Assembly: GCF_000737785.1 (NCBI RefSeq)
Contig: NZ_JPRO01000016.1
Location: 36,978 to 100,977 of the forward strand
Length of the DNA: 64,000 bases
Source: Chryseobacterium luteum
Lineage (GTDB): Bacteria; Bacteroidota; Bacteroidia; Flavobacteriales; Weeksellaceae
Direction: 5' to 3'
Every line of letters starts with the position of its first letter. The stretch's first letter is position 1. The notes under the pieces were generated by a model, which was not told the DNA's origin, did not search any database, and saw nothing but the letters and a program-made list of their open reading frames with translations. Positions 51,821 to 61,134 of this stretch are shown here, one piece after another. Position numbers and translations under genes: made by a program.

Positions 51821-52737
51821 AATTGAAACTCCCGGGTCAGTCTTTTATCTTCATCCAATCGTTCGATCAGTTTTTCAAGACCTTCAAATTTGATTTCGTC
51901 ATGAAGAAAGCCCCTGAACTTCACCGTGATCTTTTCATCATAAATATCGCCTTCAAAATCAAGGATATAAACTTCAACGGTTAGTTTTTCTCCGTTCACG
52001 GTAGGATTCGTACCGATGCTAAGCATTCCTTTATACTGTCTGCCTTTCACTTCGGTTTCTACAATATAAGCACCCTTTTTAGGAAGAAGTTTAATAGATT
52101 CGGTTTCAATATTGGCTGTAGGATAACCAATTGTTCTTCCAATTTTTTTACCGTGAACAACGGTTCCGGAAACAGAGTAGGAGTAACCAAGCATTTCATT
52201 GGCTTCCTTGATATTGCCTGCCAGAAGAGCATTGCGTACTTTGGTGGAGCTGATATTGTTTTCGTGGATATTGATGGCTTCCATCTGTTCAACAACAAAA
52301 TCCAATTCTTTTGAAAGTTCCTGAAGCAGCTCAAAATTTCCGCTTTTATTTTTTCCGAATGAATGGTCGTAGCCTATAATAAGGTATTTTACGTTCAGTT
52401 TATCAATCAGGATCTGGCGTACAAACTCTTCCCCCGTAAGGTTTCTGAATTCTTCATCAAATTCTTTCAGGAATAAATGATGAATGCCGTATTTTTCCAT
52501 CAACTGTTTCTTTTCATCCAGCGTATTGAGAAGCTTGAGATCTTCATTCGGGTTAAAAACAAAACGCGGATGTGGCCAGAAAGTAAGTATCGCTGTTTCC
52601 AGATTATTCTCTGAACCTGCATTAATCAGCTCATCGATGATACTTTTGTGCCCGAGATGTACTCCGTCAAACATTCCTAAAGATAATGCTAAAGGCTTTT
52701 GAGAGGAATAATCTTTAAAATTCTTGAAAACTTTCAA
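51817..52737 (-). CDS. ribF: Bifunctional riboflavin kinase / FAD synthetase
   Basis: The protein has 306 residues when started at the TTG at 52737 (next residues KVFKNFKDYS). No nearby in-frame ATG exists, and an earlier TTG at 52758 lies inside the promoter. The N-terminal FMN adenylyltransferase domain has LSLGMFDGVHLGHKSIID and the later YDHSFGKNKSGNFELL. The C-terminal riboflavin kinase domain has GRTIGYPTANIE and YKGMLSIGTNPTVNG. It makes FMN and FAD from riboflavin in the cytoplasm. Confidence 0.95.
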   Translation of the reverse strand: MKVFKNFKDYSSQKPLALSLGMFDGVHLGHKSIIDELINAGSENNLETAILTFWPHPRFVFNPNEDLKLLNTLDEKKQLMEKYGIHHLFLKEFDEEFRNLTGEEFVRQILIDKLNVKYLIIGYDHSFGKNKSGNFELLQELSKELDFVVEQMEAINIHENNISSTKVRNALLAGNIKEANEMLGYSYSVSGTVVHGKKIGRTIGYPTANIETESIKLLPKKGAYIVETEVKGRQYKGMLSIGTNPTVNGEKLTVEVYILDFEGDIYDEKITVKFRGFLHDEIKFEGLEKLIERLDEDKRLTREFQF

Positions 52738-52755
52738 AACGGAAAAATTTGACTG

Positions 52756-52763
52756 CAAATATA
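52756..52763 (-). promoter_or_regulatory. Minus-strand -7 element TATATTTG
   Basis: It matches TAnnTTTG on the minus strand and lies 18 bp before the TTG start at 52737. It therefore excludes the TTG at 52758 as start of ribF. Confidence 0.65.
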
Positions 52764-52770
52764 GAAATAA

Positions 52771-52858
52771 TGTAACAATATAACAATGTAATAGTATAAC
52801 AATAAAATTGCCTATTATACTGAGTTATTATTGGTAAATCGCTATATTGTTATATAGC
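52771..52858. repeat. Word-repeat hairpin (TAACAATAT) upstream of atpD
   Basis: A left arm of 30 nt with three copies of a TAACAAT word (52771-52800) pairs at roughly three quarters of positions with the right arm 52830-52858 (...CTATATTGTTATATA). It lies between the divergent ribF and atpD genes. Confidence 0.5.
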
Positions 52859-52915
52859 TGCATTTTTTAAAAAAGTATGATAAAAATCTTTTTTTTACCA
52901 ATTGTAGGTTTATGA

Positions 52916-54460
<1,545 letters not shown>

Positions 54461-54475
54461 CTAGATAAATAGAAT

Positions 54476-54518
54476 AAAGAAAAAAGAGTAAAGACACTGT
54501 CTCTTTCTTTTTTCTTTT
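54476..54518. repeat. Purine/pyrimidine hairpin in the atpD-atpC spacer
   Basis: The left arm 54476-54496, purine-rich and ending AAAGACA, pairs with the right arm 54498-54518, starting TGTCTCTTTC, with few mismatches and a one-base loop. The CTTTTCTC word continues to about 54533. It lies inside the atpD-atpC unit, 26 bp before atpC. Confidence 0.6.
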
Positions 54519-54543
54519 CTCTTTTCTCTTTAATCTAAGAAAT

Positions 54544-54825
54544 ATGAATATAAAAATTTTAACACCAGAATACGTAATTTTTGAAGGAGAAGTAGACTCT
54601 GTATTGTTGCCGGGAAAAGGTGGTGAATTCCACATTATGAAAAACCACGCAGCAATTGTTTCTTCTTTGATCGGCGGTAAAGTAAAGCTTTTCACAACTT
54701 CAGTTGGGGAACCGTATGCTAAAAACTTTACCAAAGAAAATGAGAAAGACTCTGTTTTTTCTTATCCTATCAAAAGCGGTGTTGTAGAATTTAATCATGA
54801 TAAAGGAATCATCCTTTGTGAATAA
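54544..54825 (+). CDS. atpC: ATP synthase F1 subunit epsilon
   Basis: The protein has 93 residues. It is a short epsilon subunit consisting of the N-terminal beta-sandwich domain only: MNIKILTPEYVIFEGEVDSV, LPGKGGEFHIMKNHAAIVSSL, GVVEFNHDKGIILCE. The C-terminal helical hairpin, which regulates ATP hydrolysis in longer homologues, is missing. Short forms like this are common in Bacteroidota, so it is not necessarily truncated. It follows atpD by 83 bp. Confidence 0.93.
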   Translation: MNIKILTPEYVIFEGEVDSVLLPGKGGEFHIMKNHAAIVSSLIGGKVKLFTTSVGEPYAKNFTKENEKDSVFSYPIKSGVVEFNHDKGIILCE

Positions 54826-54854
54826 TTAAATGAAAAGCTAAATATATTTTCAAG

Positions 54855-54881
54855 AAAGTGTAACTTTGGTTACACTTTTTT
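54855..54881 (+). terminator. Rho-independent terminator of atpDC
   Basis: AAAGTGTAAC pairs with GTTACACTTT around a TTTG loop, then T residues. Confidence 0.8.
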
Positions 54882-54905
54882 TATGTTGTGTAAAAGTCTG
54901 ATTGT

Positions 54906-55727
54906 ATGAAGAAAAGCATAATCATATTCTTTACCCTTCTGGGAATCCTTTGTAATGCCCAGGGCTTCAAAACCAAAAGAGGTATCATAAGTCTCGAAGG
55001 TGTTCATGTTGCCAAGATCTCCAACAAATCCAGTGTCTATACATTCATGGATCTGAATGATACTCCGATATATACTATAGAGTTTGTAGATAAAAGTATA
55101 GTAGACTCTGTAAGAGACAGTTATATAAAGTTGAACAGGGTGTACAACCGTGAGAAAACAATAGAGATGGACTATATTTCCCCGTCAGCATTTTCCGGAG
55201 AAGAGAAATCTGCGGTATATACTTCCATAAAAGGGTTGAAGATCATAGATAACAAAGGAATTAATATAAAGAACCTGGACGAAATTTTCAAAAACGTCCC
55301 GAAAAGGAAGCTGGATACCAAAACTAAAGATGCCTATACCACCCGGAGTAAAATTGATAAAATGAATATTGAGGTCAATAAGGTAGGAGAGATCATAAGT
55401 AACGGCGTTCCTGTTGGATACTTTACCAACCTTCCCGTAAGTTTCGGTTCTGAAGATACCATTACAGACAAAACTTTTGTAGATATCGAAATATATGATG
55501 CTAAAAGTAAATACATTGGGAAATATATTACGACCACCAAGCAGATTAAAACAGCCAACGGAAAAGTTTTTACCATCTACAGAGAAATGTCCGGCAGGGC
55601 TTCATTATTAAAATTTCCGACCTATAAAGCTATTGCGGAACGAATGGCAATTTTGGATCCTAATTTTATTAAAGTTCAGGAAAAAATAATTGTGGGTGAT
55701 GTGGTGAAAGACAGTGCCGGAAAATAA
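54906..55727 (+). CDS. Secreted protein, unknown function
   Basis: The protein has 273 residues with a signal peptide of about 18 residues (MKKSIIIFFTLLGILCNAQG). The mature protein has many beta-strand and Lys-rich segments and no recognised motif. A possible repeated unit is the pair VYTFMDLNDTPIYTIEF and FTNLPVSFGSEDTIT. It stands alone between atpC and a convergent radical SAM gene. Confidence 0.6.
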   Translation: MKKSIIIFFTLLGILCNAQGFKTKRGIISLEGVHVAKISNKSSVYTFMDLNDTPIYTIEFVDKSIVDSVRDSYIKLNRVYNREKTIEMDYISPSAFSGEEKSAVYTSIKGLKIIDNKGINIKNLDEIFKNVPKRKLDTKTKDAYTTRSKIDKMNIEVNKVGEIISNGVPVGYFTNLPVSFGSEDTITDKTFVDIEIYDAKSKYIGKYITTTKQIKTANGKVFTIYREMSGRASLLKFPTYKAIAERMAILDPNFIKVQEKIIVGDVVKDSAGK

Positions 55728-55803
55728 AAATTATTGAGTTTAGATAAAGTTATAAATCCTGAAGATTTAATTTTCTGGATTTTTTATTAATACATTTTAA
55801 AAA

Positions 55804-57993
55804 TTACAGACTGAGTATCACTCCGTTTTCCTTAAGCTGCTGAATAGGTTTTGAAAACCAGAATAATTCAAAATCTTCAAAATTTTCTTCAAATTGATTC
55901 TTAAGCTGCTGGGCTGTAACTTTTTTCGGGTTTTCTATAGAATTTTCTTTCAGTACATTCATCAGCCATTCTGCTTTATCCTGCTCCAGATCTATCTTTA
56001 CAATATTGGTTTTTAAGTGGAATGTAAGGAGTGTATACGGGCCAGAGTATTTTTTTTTATTTTTTAAGCGATTCTCAGCGATTACGTTTTTGGTTAAAAA
56101 AACAACCTTGGAATTACCTTTAAAGCCGAATTGTGCATCATCCAGAAGACAGTCATGAATATAATCAGGATGAATGGTAGTTCGCGGAATTTTAAAATCA
56201 AACCATTTCTGAAGCGGAAATTCAAAATTGATTCCGTGCATATAATTGAAAAGAGATTTTTTTAAACCAAAGCTGAATTGACTGTGATCGATTCCGGTTT
56301 TGTCTTTAAAATCAATATCGTTGTTGGCAAACAGAATTTCTTCCTTCACAGGAATCACTCCGAATTCTTCAGGATTAATTCCGACAGGCGAATGTGCCGT
56401 CATAGCAAACTGGTGCCAGAAAGCACTTTGCAGAATTCCCATTTCAAACATCTGTCTTACCATTTCCAAAGAGTCCACGGTTTCCTGGATAGTCTGGGTT
56501 GGGTAGCCATACATCAGATAAGCGTGAACCATAATTCCTGCTTCGGTGAAGTTTCTTGTTACTCTGGCAACCTGGTCTACGGAAACCCCTTTGTCTATCA
56601 ATTGTAACAACCGGTCGCTGGCCACTTCAAGTCCTCCGGAAACCGCAACACATCCGGAAAGTTTTAGGAGGTAGCATAAATCGCGGGTGAAACTTTTTTC
56701 AAACCGGATATTGGTCCACCAGGTAACGACCAGGTTTCTGCGGAGAATTTCCAGTGCGACTTCCCGCATCAAGGCCGGGGGCGCAGCTTCATCCACAAAA
56801 TGAAATCCTGTCTCACCGGTTGTTCTGATGAGCTCTTCCATTCTGTCGACCAGGATTTTGGCAGAAACAGGTTCATAAATTTTAATATAGTCTAAAGAAA
56901 TGTCACAGAATGTACATTTCCCCCAATAACAGCCGTGAGCCATTGTCAGTTTGTTCCATCTTCCGTCACTCCATAAACTGTGCATCGGATTGGCAATTTC
57001 AATCACCGAAATATATTGATCCAGTTTTAAATCCGTATAATCCGGTGTGCCGATATCTGCCTGTTTATAATCGTGTCTTTTAGAATTATTTTTATAAGTA
57101 ACTTCTTGGTTTTCGATTAAGAATGTTCTCTTATAATCTGCAGTTTCTACTGAAGTATTCAAACTTTCGTAAAGAAGCTCAAGAGGAAGTTCACCGTCAT
57201 CAAGAGTGATAAAATCAAAGAATTCAAAAACCCTTTTGTCCTTTACTTCCCGTAATTCCGTATTGGGAAACCCTCCACCCATTGCAGTTTTGATGTGAGG
57301 ATAATTTTTTTTAATGAACTGAGCACATCTGAAACCGGCATATAAATTTCCGGGAAAAGGAATTGAAAAGCAGACCAGTTTTGGCTGGACCAATTCTAAA
57401 TTTTCCTGAAGAATTTTCAGGGTAAAACTGTCAATAAAGGTTTGATTATCTGATAGTTTTGAATACAGTTCATCAAAAGAATTCGCGCTTTTTCCAAGAC
57501 GTTCCGCATATCTGCTGAATCCGAAATCCGAATCAACATTTTCTATGATATAATCTGAAATATCCTCTAAATATAGGGTGGCCAGATGTTTAGCTTTATC
57601 CTGGAGTCCCATATTTCCGAATGCAAAATCCATATCATCCAGCTGGTTGAAACGGGAGGCTTCAGGGAGAAAGTTCATGCTGCAGATCTGCCTCGCCAGG
57701 GTGGGATTTTTCCCCTGTAAAAAGGGAATCACCTGATCTATTGTTTTTAAATACTCCTCTCTTAGTGCATAGATTCGTTGTGAATTTTCAGATATTTCCT
57801 GGAGATTTACTTTTGTATTGAAAATTTTCTCAATTCCGGTTTTCGAGAATAACTCCAAAATAACATCAAGCCCCAGGTCAATCTGGTAGCTGGAAATTTT
57901 TTTGGTATTCAGAAAGCCTTTTATATAAGCTGTTGCCGGATAGGGAGTATTGAGCTGGGTAAAAGGTGGAGTAATGAGAAGAAGATCTTTCAA
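55804..57993 (-). CDS. B12-binding-domain radical SAM protein
   Basis: The protein has 729 residues. The start is the TTG at 57993, supported by a minus-strand promoter just upstream. The N-terminal ~290 residues form a Rossmann-like cobalamin-binding domain (DLLLITPPFTQLNTPYPATA, later SIPFPGNLYAGF). The radical SAM core follows with the cluster motif HGCYWGKCTFCD, spaced CX4CX2C, not the canonical CX3CX2C. Further marks are FHFVDEAAPPAL and GGLEVASDRLL. The C-terminal ~120 residues are family specific. The substrate is unknown; the family includes methylases and other modifying enzymes. Confidence 0.88.
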   Translation of the reverse strand: MKDLLLITPPFTQLNTPYPATAYIKGFLNTKKISSYQIDLGLDVILELFSKTGIEKIFNTKVNLQEISENSQRIYALREEYLKTIDQVIPFLQGKNPTLARQICSMNFLPEASRFNQLDDMDFAFGNMGLQDKAKHLATLYLEDISDYIIENVDSDFGFSRYAERLGKSANSFDELYSKLSDNQTFIDSFTLKILQENLELVQPKLVCFSIPFPGNLYAGFRCAQFIKKNYPHIKTAMGGGFPNTELREVKDKRVFEFFDFITLDDGELPLELLYESLNTSVETADYKRTFLIENQEVTYKNNSKRHDYKQADIGTPDYTDLKLDQYISVIEIANPMHSLWSDGRWNKLTMAHGCYWGKCTFCDISLDYIKIYEPVSAKILVDRMEELIRTTGETGFHFVDEAAPPALMREVALEILRRNLVVTWWTNIRFEKSFTRDLCYLLKLSGCVAVSGGLEVASDRLLQLIDKGVSVDQVARVTRNFTEAGIMVHAYLMYGYPTQTIQETVDSLEMVRQMFEMGILQSAFWHQFAMTAHSPVGINPEEFGVIPVKEEILFANNDIDFKDKTGIDHSQFSFGLKKSLFNYMHGINFEFPLQKWFDFKIPRTTIHPDYIHDCLLDDAQFGFKGNSKVVFLTKNVIAENRLKNKKKYSGPYTLLTFHLKTNIVKIDLEQDKAEWLMNVLKENSIENPKKVTAQQLKNQFEENFEDFELFWFSKPIQQLKENGVILSL

Positions 57994-58006
57994 AAGTAAT
58001 TTTTTG

Positions 58007-58014
58007 CAAATTTA
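58007..58014 (-). promoter_or_regulatory. Minus-strand -7 element TAAATTTG
   Basis: It matches TAnnTTTG followed by C on the minus strand and lies 13 bp before the TTG start of the radical SAM gene. Confidence 0.6.
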
Positions 58015-58100
58015 TGGGTTTAAATGGAAAAGAAAGAAAGTTTTCGAATGATTTAAGAAATTAAAATTTAAGATTTTTTAATTGGTGTATACTTGAAAAG

Positions 58101-58256
58101 TGCAGTTTAAAAAGTTTGTTTAATCTTTTGCCACGAATACACAAATATTATTTTTGTAAGCATTAAAAAAATTAGTGCATTCGTGGCAAAAGATTGAACA
58201 AAAAAACCGCTAGAAAATCCTAACGGTTCTTATTATATTTAAATGAAAATCGAAAA
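58101..58256 (-). repeat. Copy A of a duplicated ~155-bp hairpin/terminator block
   Basis: It contains 21-nt arms AATCTTTTGCCACGAATACAC (58122) with GTGCATTCGTGGCAAAAG... (58175-58195), with one mismatch. A second, smaller stem AACCGCTAG / CTAACGGTT (58205-58228) acts as a terminator on the minus strand, since its T run follows in that direction. Copy B at 58378-58532 is nearly identical in sequence and order. Confidence 0.75.
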
Positions 58257-58377
58257 ATGCTATTATTGAAAAGAATCAAAATGGTTTTAATTCTGTGTTT
58301 GAAACACAACTGAGCCACAAAATGAAGATTAGAAAATTAACTACTGAATTGTACCCGATAATAAGTTTTTAATCAGA

Positions 58378-58532
58378 TGCAGTTTAAAAAGTTTGTTTAA
58401 TCTTTTGCCACGAATACTCAAATATTATTTTTGTAAGCGCTAAAAAAAATTCGTGCATTCGTGGCAAAACGCTGAACAAAAAAACCGCTAGAAAATTCTA
58501 ACGGTTCTATTATATTTAATTGAAAATCGAAA
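58378..58532 (-). repeat. Copy B of the duplicated hairpin/terminator block, adjoining the acyltransferase gene
   Basis: It starts TGCAGTTTAAAAAGTTTG like copy A and has the same TTTTGCCACGAAT / ATTCGTGGCAAAA hairpin and AACCGCTAG / CTAACGGTT terminator (58483-58506). It ends one base before the stop codon of the acyltransferase gene, so copy B is that gene's own terminator region. The 121 bp between the copies hold no supported gene. Confidence 0.75.
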
Positions 58533-59795
58533 TTACATTTGCTTGTACTCGATATTCATTTGTTTTTCCATTTCTGCATATACACCTGAAACTAATTTTT
58601 CTTTGATGCCTTCAAAAGCTGCCAAAGTTTCATTAATTTCCGAATCAGTGTGTGAAGCCGTCGGGATTAATCTTAACAGGATCATACCTTTAGGAATCAC
58701 CGGGTATACCACAACTGATGTGAATACACCGTAATTTTCTCTTAAATCTTTCGCTAAAAGGGTAGCTTCAATCGTAGTTCCCTCTATGAAAACAGGTGTA
58801 ACGCAAGTATTGGTATTTCCAAGGTTGAAACCTCTTTCCTTCAGACCATTTTGAAGCTTGCTTACATTTTCCCATAATTTAGCTTTAATTTCGGGACGGG
58901 TTCTTAGAAGCTCCAGTCTTTTTAAACCTCCGATTACCATTGGCATTGTTAAAGATTTCGCAAAGATCTGAGAACGAAGATTGTATTTTAAGAACCGGAT
59001 GATAGTTTCATCTCCTGAAAGAAATGCTCCGAAACCTGCCATAGATTTCGCGAAAGTAGAGAAATATACATCAATCTGATCCTGACAGCCCTGCTCTTCA
59101 CCTGCTCCGGCACCGGTTTTACCCAAAGTTCCGAAACCATGTGCATCATCTACCAAAAGTCTGAAATTGAATTTTGATTTTAAGTCACAGATTTCTTTCA
59201 GTTTCCCCTGCATTCCTCTCATTCCGAAAACACCTTCGGTAATCACTAAAATTCCACCTCCGTTTTCTTCTGCTACTTTGGTTGCTCTGGCTAAGTTTTT
59301 TTCTAAACTTGCAATGTCATTATGTTTGAAAGTAAAACTTTTTCCCATGTGAAGACGAACTCCGTCTACAATACACGCATGAGAATCGGCATCATATACA
59401 ATTACGTCATGTCTCGTAACCAATGCATCAATAGCTGAAACCATTCCCTGATAACCGAAATTCAGTAAATAAGCAGCTCCTTTCTGAGTAAATTCTGCCA
59501 ATTCTTTTTCCAGCTGCTGATGCTGCTGGGTTTCACCGGACATGGCTCTTGCACCCATCGGATAAAACATTCCGAATTCCGCAGCGGCTTTTGCATCGGC
59601 TTCCAGAACTTCCGGATGGTTGCAAAGCCCTAAATAATCGTTTGCACTCCAGAAAATTACATCTTTACCTTGAAATTTCATTCTTGGGCCAATTGGACCT
59701 TCCAGTTTTGGGAAAACAAAATACCCTTCAGCATAATCAGCGAATTGTCCCAATGGACCTGGATTTTGTTTGATGCGGTCAAAAATATCTAACAT
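58533..59795 (-). CDS. AONS/SPT-family PLP acyltransferase, candidate cysteate fatty acyltransferase
   Basis: The protein has 420 residues. It is an alpha-oxoamine synthase: DVIFWSANDYLGLCNHPEV at the N-terminus, LVDDAHGFGTLGKTGAG around the PLP aspartate, and the PLP lysine in FSTFAKSMAGFGAFLSG. Relatives include serine palmitoyltransferase, KBL, and the cysteate acyltransferase that makes capnine in Flavobacterium and Chryseobacterium. The upstream cysteine-synthase-like gene favours the last role, but KBL or SPT cannot be excluded from sequence alone. Both genes read on the minus strand. Confidence 0.75.
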   Translation of the reverse strand: MLDIFDRIKQNPGPLGQFADYAEGYFVFPKLEGPIGPRMKFQGKDVIFWSANDYLGLCNHPEVLEADAKAAAEFGMFYPMGARAMSGETQQHQQLEKELAEFTQKGAAYLLNFGYQGMVSAIDALVTRHDVIVYDADSHACIVDGVRLHMGKSFTFKHNDIASLEKNLARATKVAEENGGGILVITEGVFGMRGMQGKLKEICDLKSKFNFRLLVDDAHGFGTLGKTGAGAGEEQGCQDQIDVYFSTFAKSMAGFGAFLSGDETIIRFLKYNLRSQIFAKSLTMPMVIGGLKRLELLRTRPEIKAKLWENVSKLQNGLKERGFNLGNTNTCVTPVFIEGTTIEATLLAKDLRENYGVFTSVVVYPVIPKGMILLRLIPTASHTDSEINETLAAFEGIKEKLVSGVYAEMEKQMNIEYKQM

Positions 59796-59819
59796 TTTGT
59801 ATAGTAATTTTTAAGTGAA

Positions 59820-59850
59820 AAAGTCTTTTCTGCAAAACACAAAAGACTTT
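59820..59850 (-). terminator. Hairpin between the cysteine-synthase-like and acyltransferase genes
   Basis: AAAGTCTTTT (59820-59829) pairs with AAAAGACTTT (59841-59850); T residues follow on the minus strand. It may attenuate or end transcription ahead of the acyltransferase gene. Confidence 0.6.
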
Positions 59851-59874
59851 ATTTGTATCGTGATTTATTTATTT

Positions 59875-60912
59875 CTACTTGATAAATTCAGTTTTGAAAA
59901 CTTCATCGTAGTTATGTACGCAGTTATTTACAAAACCCTGTTCGGCCATCCATTTGTCGCTGTATACCTTAGTAATATACCGTGATCCGTGGTCAGGATA
60001 GATCAGGACAACAATGTCATCCTTGGTTAGTTCATGGGACTGTGCATACTGGATCAGCGCCTGAGTTACGGCTCCTGTGGTATATCCTCCCATGATAGCT
60101 TCTTTAAGGGCTATTTCACGGGTTCTGTAGGCAGACATTTCATCATTTACTCTTACAAACTCATCTACCTTGTCAAAAAGCAGGGCAGAAGGGATTAAAT
60201 TTTTTCCCATTCCTTCAATCTGATAAGGATGAACATCTTCTTTATGGATCTCACCTGTTTCATGATAGCTCTTCAGGATAGAGCCGTCAGCATCCACACC
60301 GATAATCTTGATATCCGGGTTTTTCTCTTTTAAGAATTTACCCGAACCGGACAATGTTCCACCCGTTCCAGTGCAGGCAAAAAGGTGGGTAACCTTACCT
60401 TGTGTCTGCTCCCAAATTTCAGGACCGGTAGTCTGGTAATGCGCATCAATATTCAATTCATTAAAATATTGATTGATGTAAACTGAATTGGGTGTTTCTG
60501 AAGCTATTCTTTTAGCTACTTCATAATAAGATCTCGGGTCATCTGCAGCCACGTTGGCAGGACAAATGTATACCGTAGCCCCTAACGCCTTCAAATAGGC
60601 AATTTTTTCGGACTTCGTTTTGTCGCTTACCGCCAGAATACATTTATATCCCTTAATAATACAAACCATTGCTATAGAAAATCCGGTATTTCCTGAAGTA
60701 GTTTCTACAACTACAGAATCTTCCTTTAATAAACCTTTTTGTTCAGCATTTTCTATAATATGAAGTGCTATTCTATCTTTTGTGGAATGTCCAGGATTAT
60801 ATGATTCTAACTTGGCATAAACGGTTGCAGGAATATCTTTTGTAACAGTATTAAGCTTCACCATAGGAGTATTTCCTATTAGGCCAAGAATATTATCGTA
60901 AACATTACTCAT
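59875..60912 (-). CDS. Cysteine-synthase-like PLP enzyme, candidate cysteate synthase
   Basis: The protein has 345 residues of fold type II. It has LIGNTPMVKLN, the PLP lysine Lys45 in NPGHSTKDRIALH, the phosphate-binding ETTSGNTGFSIAM and FACTGTGGTLSGSG, and PDHGSRYITKVY near the C-terminus. It most resembles the CysK/CBS catalytic core. Because it is directly upstream of the capnine-type acyltransferase, a cysteate-forming role for sulfonolipids is plausible. O-acetylserine sulfhydrylase or cystathionine beta-synthase are the alternatives. Confidence 0.8.
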   Translation of the reverse strand: MSNVYDNILGLIGNTPMVKLNTVTKDIPATVYAKLESYNPGHSTKDRIALHIIENAEQKGLLKEDSVVVETTSGNTGFSIAMVCIIKGYKCILAVSDKTKSEKIAYLKALGATVYICPANVAADDPRSYYEVAKRIASETPNSVYINQYFNELNIDAHYQTTGPEIWEQTQGKVTHLFACTGTGGTLSGSGKFLKEKNPDIKIIGVDADGSILKSYHETGEIHKEDVHPYQIEGMGKNLIPSALLFDKVDEFVRVNDEMSAYRTREIALKEAIMGGYTTGAVTQALIQYAQSHELTKDDIVVLIYPDHGSRYITKVYSDKWMAEQGFVNNCVHNYDEVFKTEFIK

Positions 60913-60942
60913 TATTTGTTATTTTCAATAAAAATCTGACCG

Positions 60943-60950
60943 CAAAAATA
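60943..60950 (-). promoter_or_regulatory. Minus-strand -7 element TATTTTTG
   Basis: It matches TAnnTTTG followed by C on the minus strand, 30 bp before the cysteine-synthase-like start at 60912. Confidence 0.6.
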
Positions 60951-61134
60951 CAAAAAAATAAATAATTACTAAACTTTTGTTTGATTTCAAGCCAGCGATT
61001 CAGCAAAATTTATTTTCTGATTTGCAATCTTAGCTGAAGTACAATCGCAAATACTACGCCAAATTTTTTAAATTTTGTTAAAAACACCACAGAATGGTAT
61101 AAAAGCCTTATTTTCGCGTAATTGATTTAATACT

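Noticed and set aside
58322..58372. 16-codon frame between the two repeat blocks (MKIRKLTTELYPIISF)
   Set aside because: It is too short, has no GG leader and no terminator of its own. Nothing supports translation.
58101..58532. Two-unit repeat as a CRISPR array
   Set aside because: There are only two copies, each about 155 bp, with internal hairpins and terminators and no cas genes nearby.
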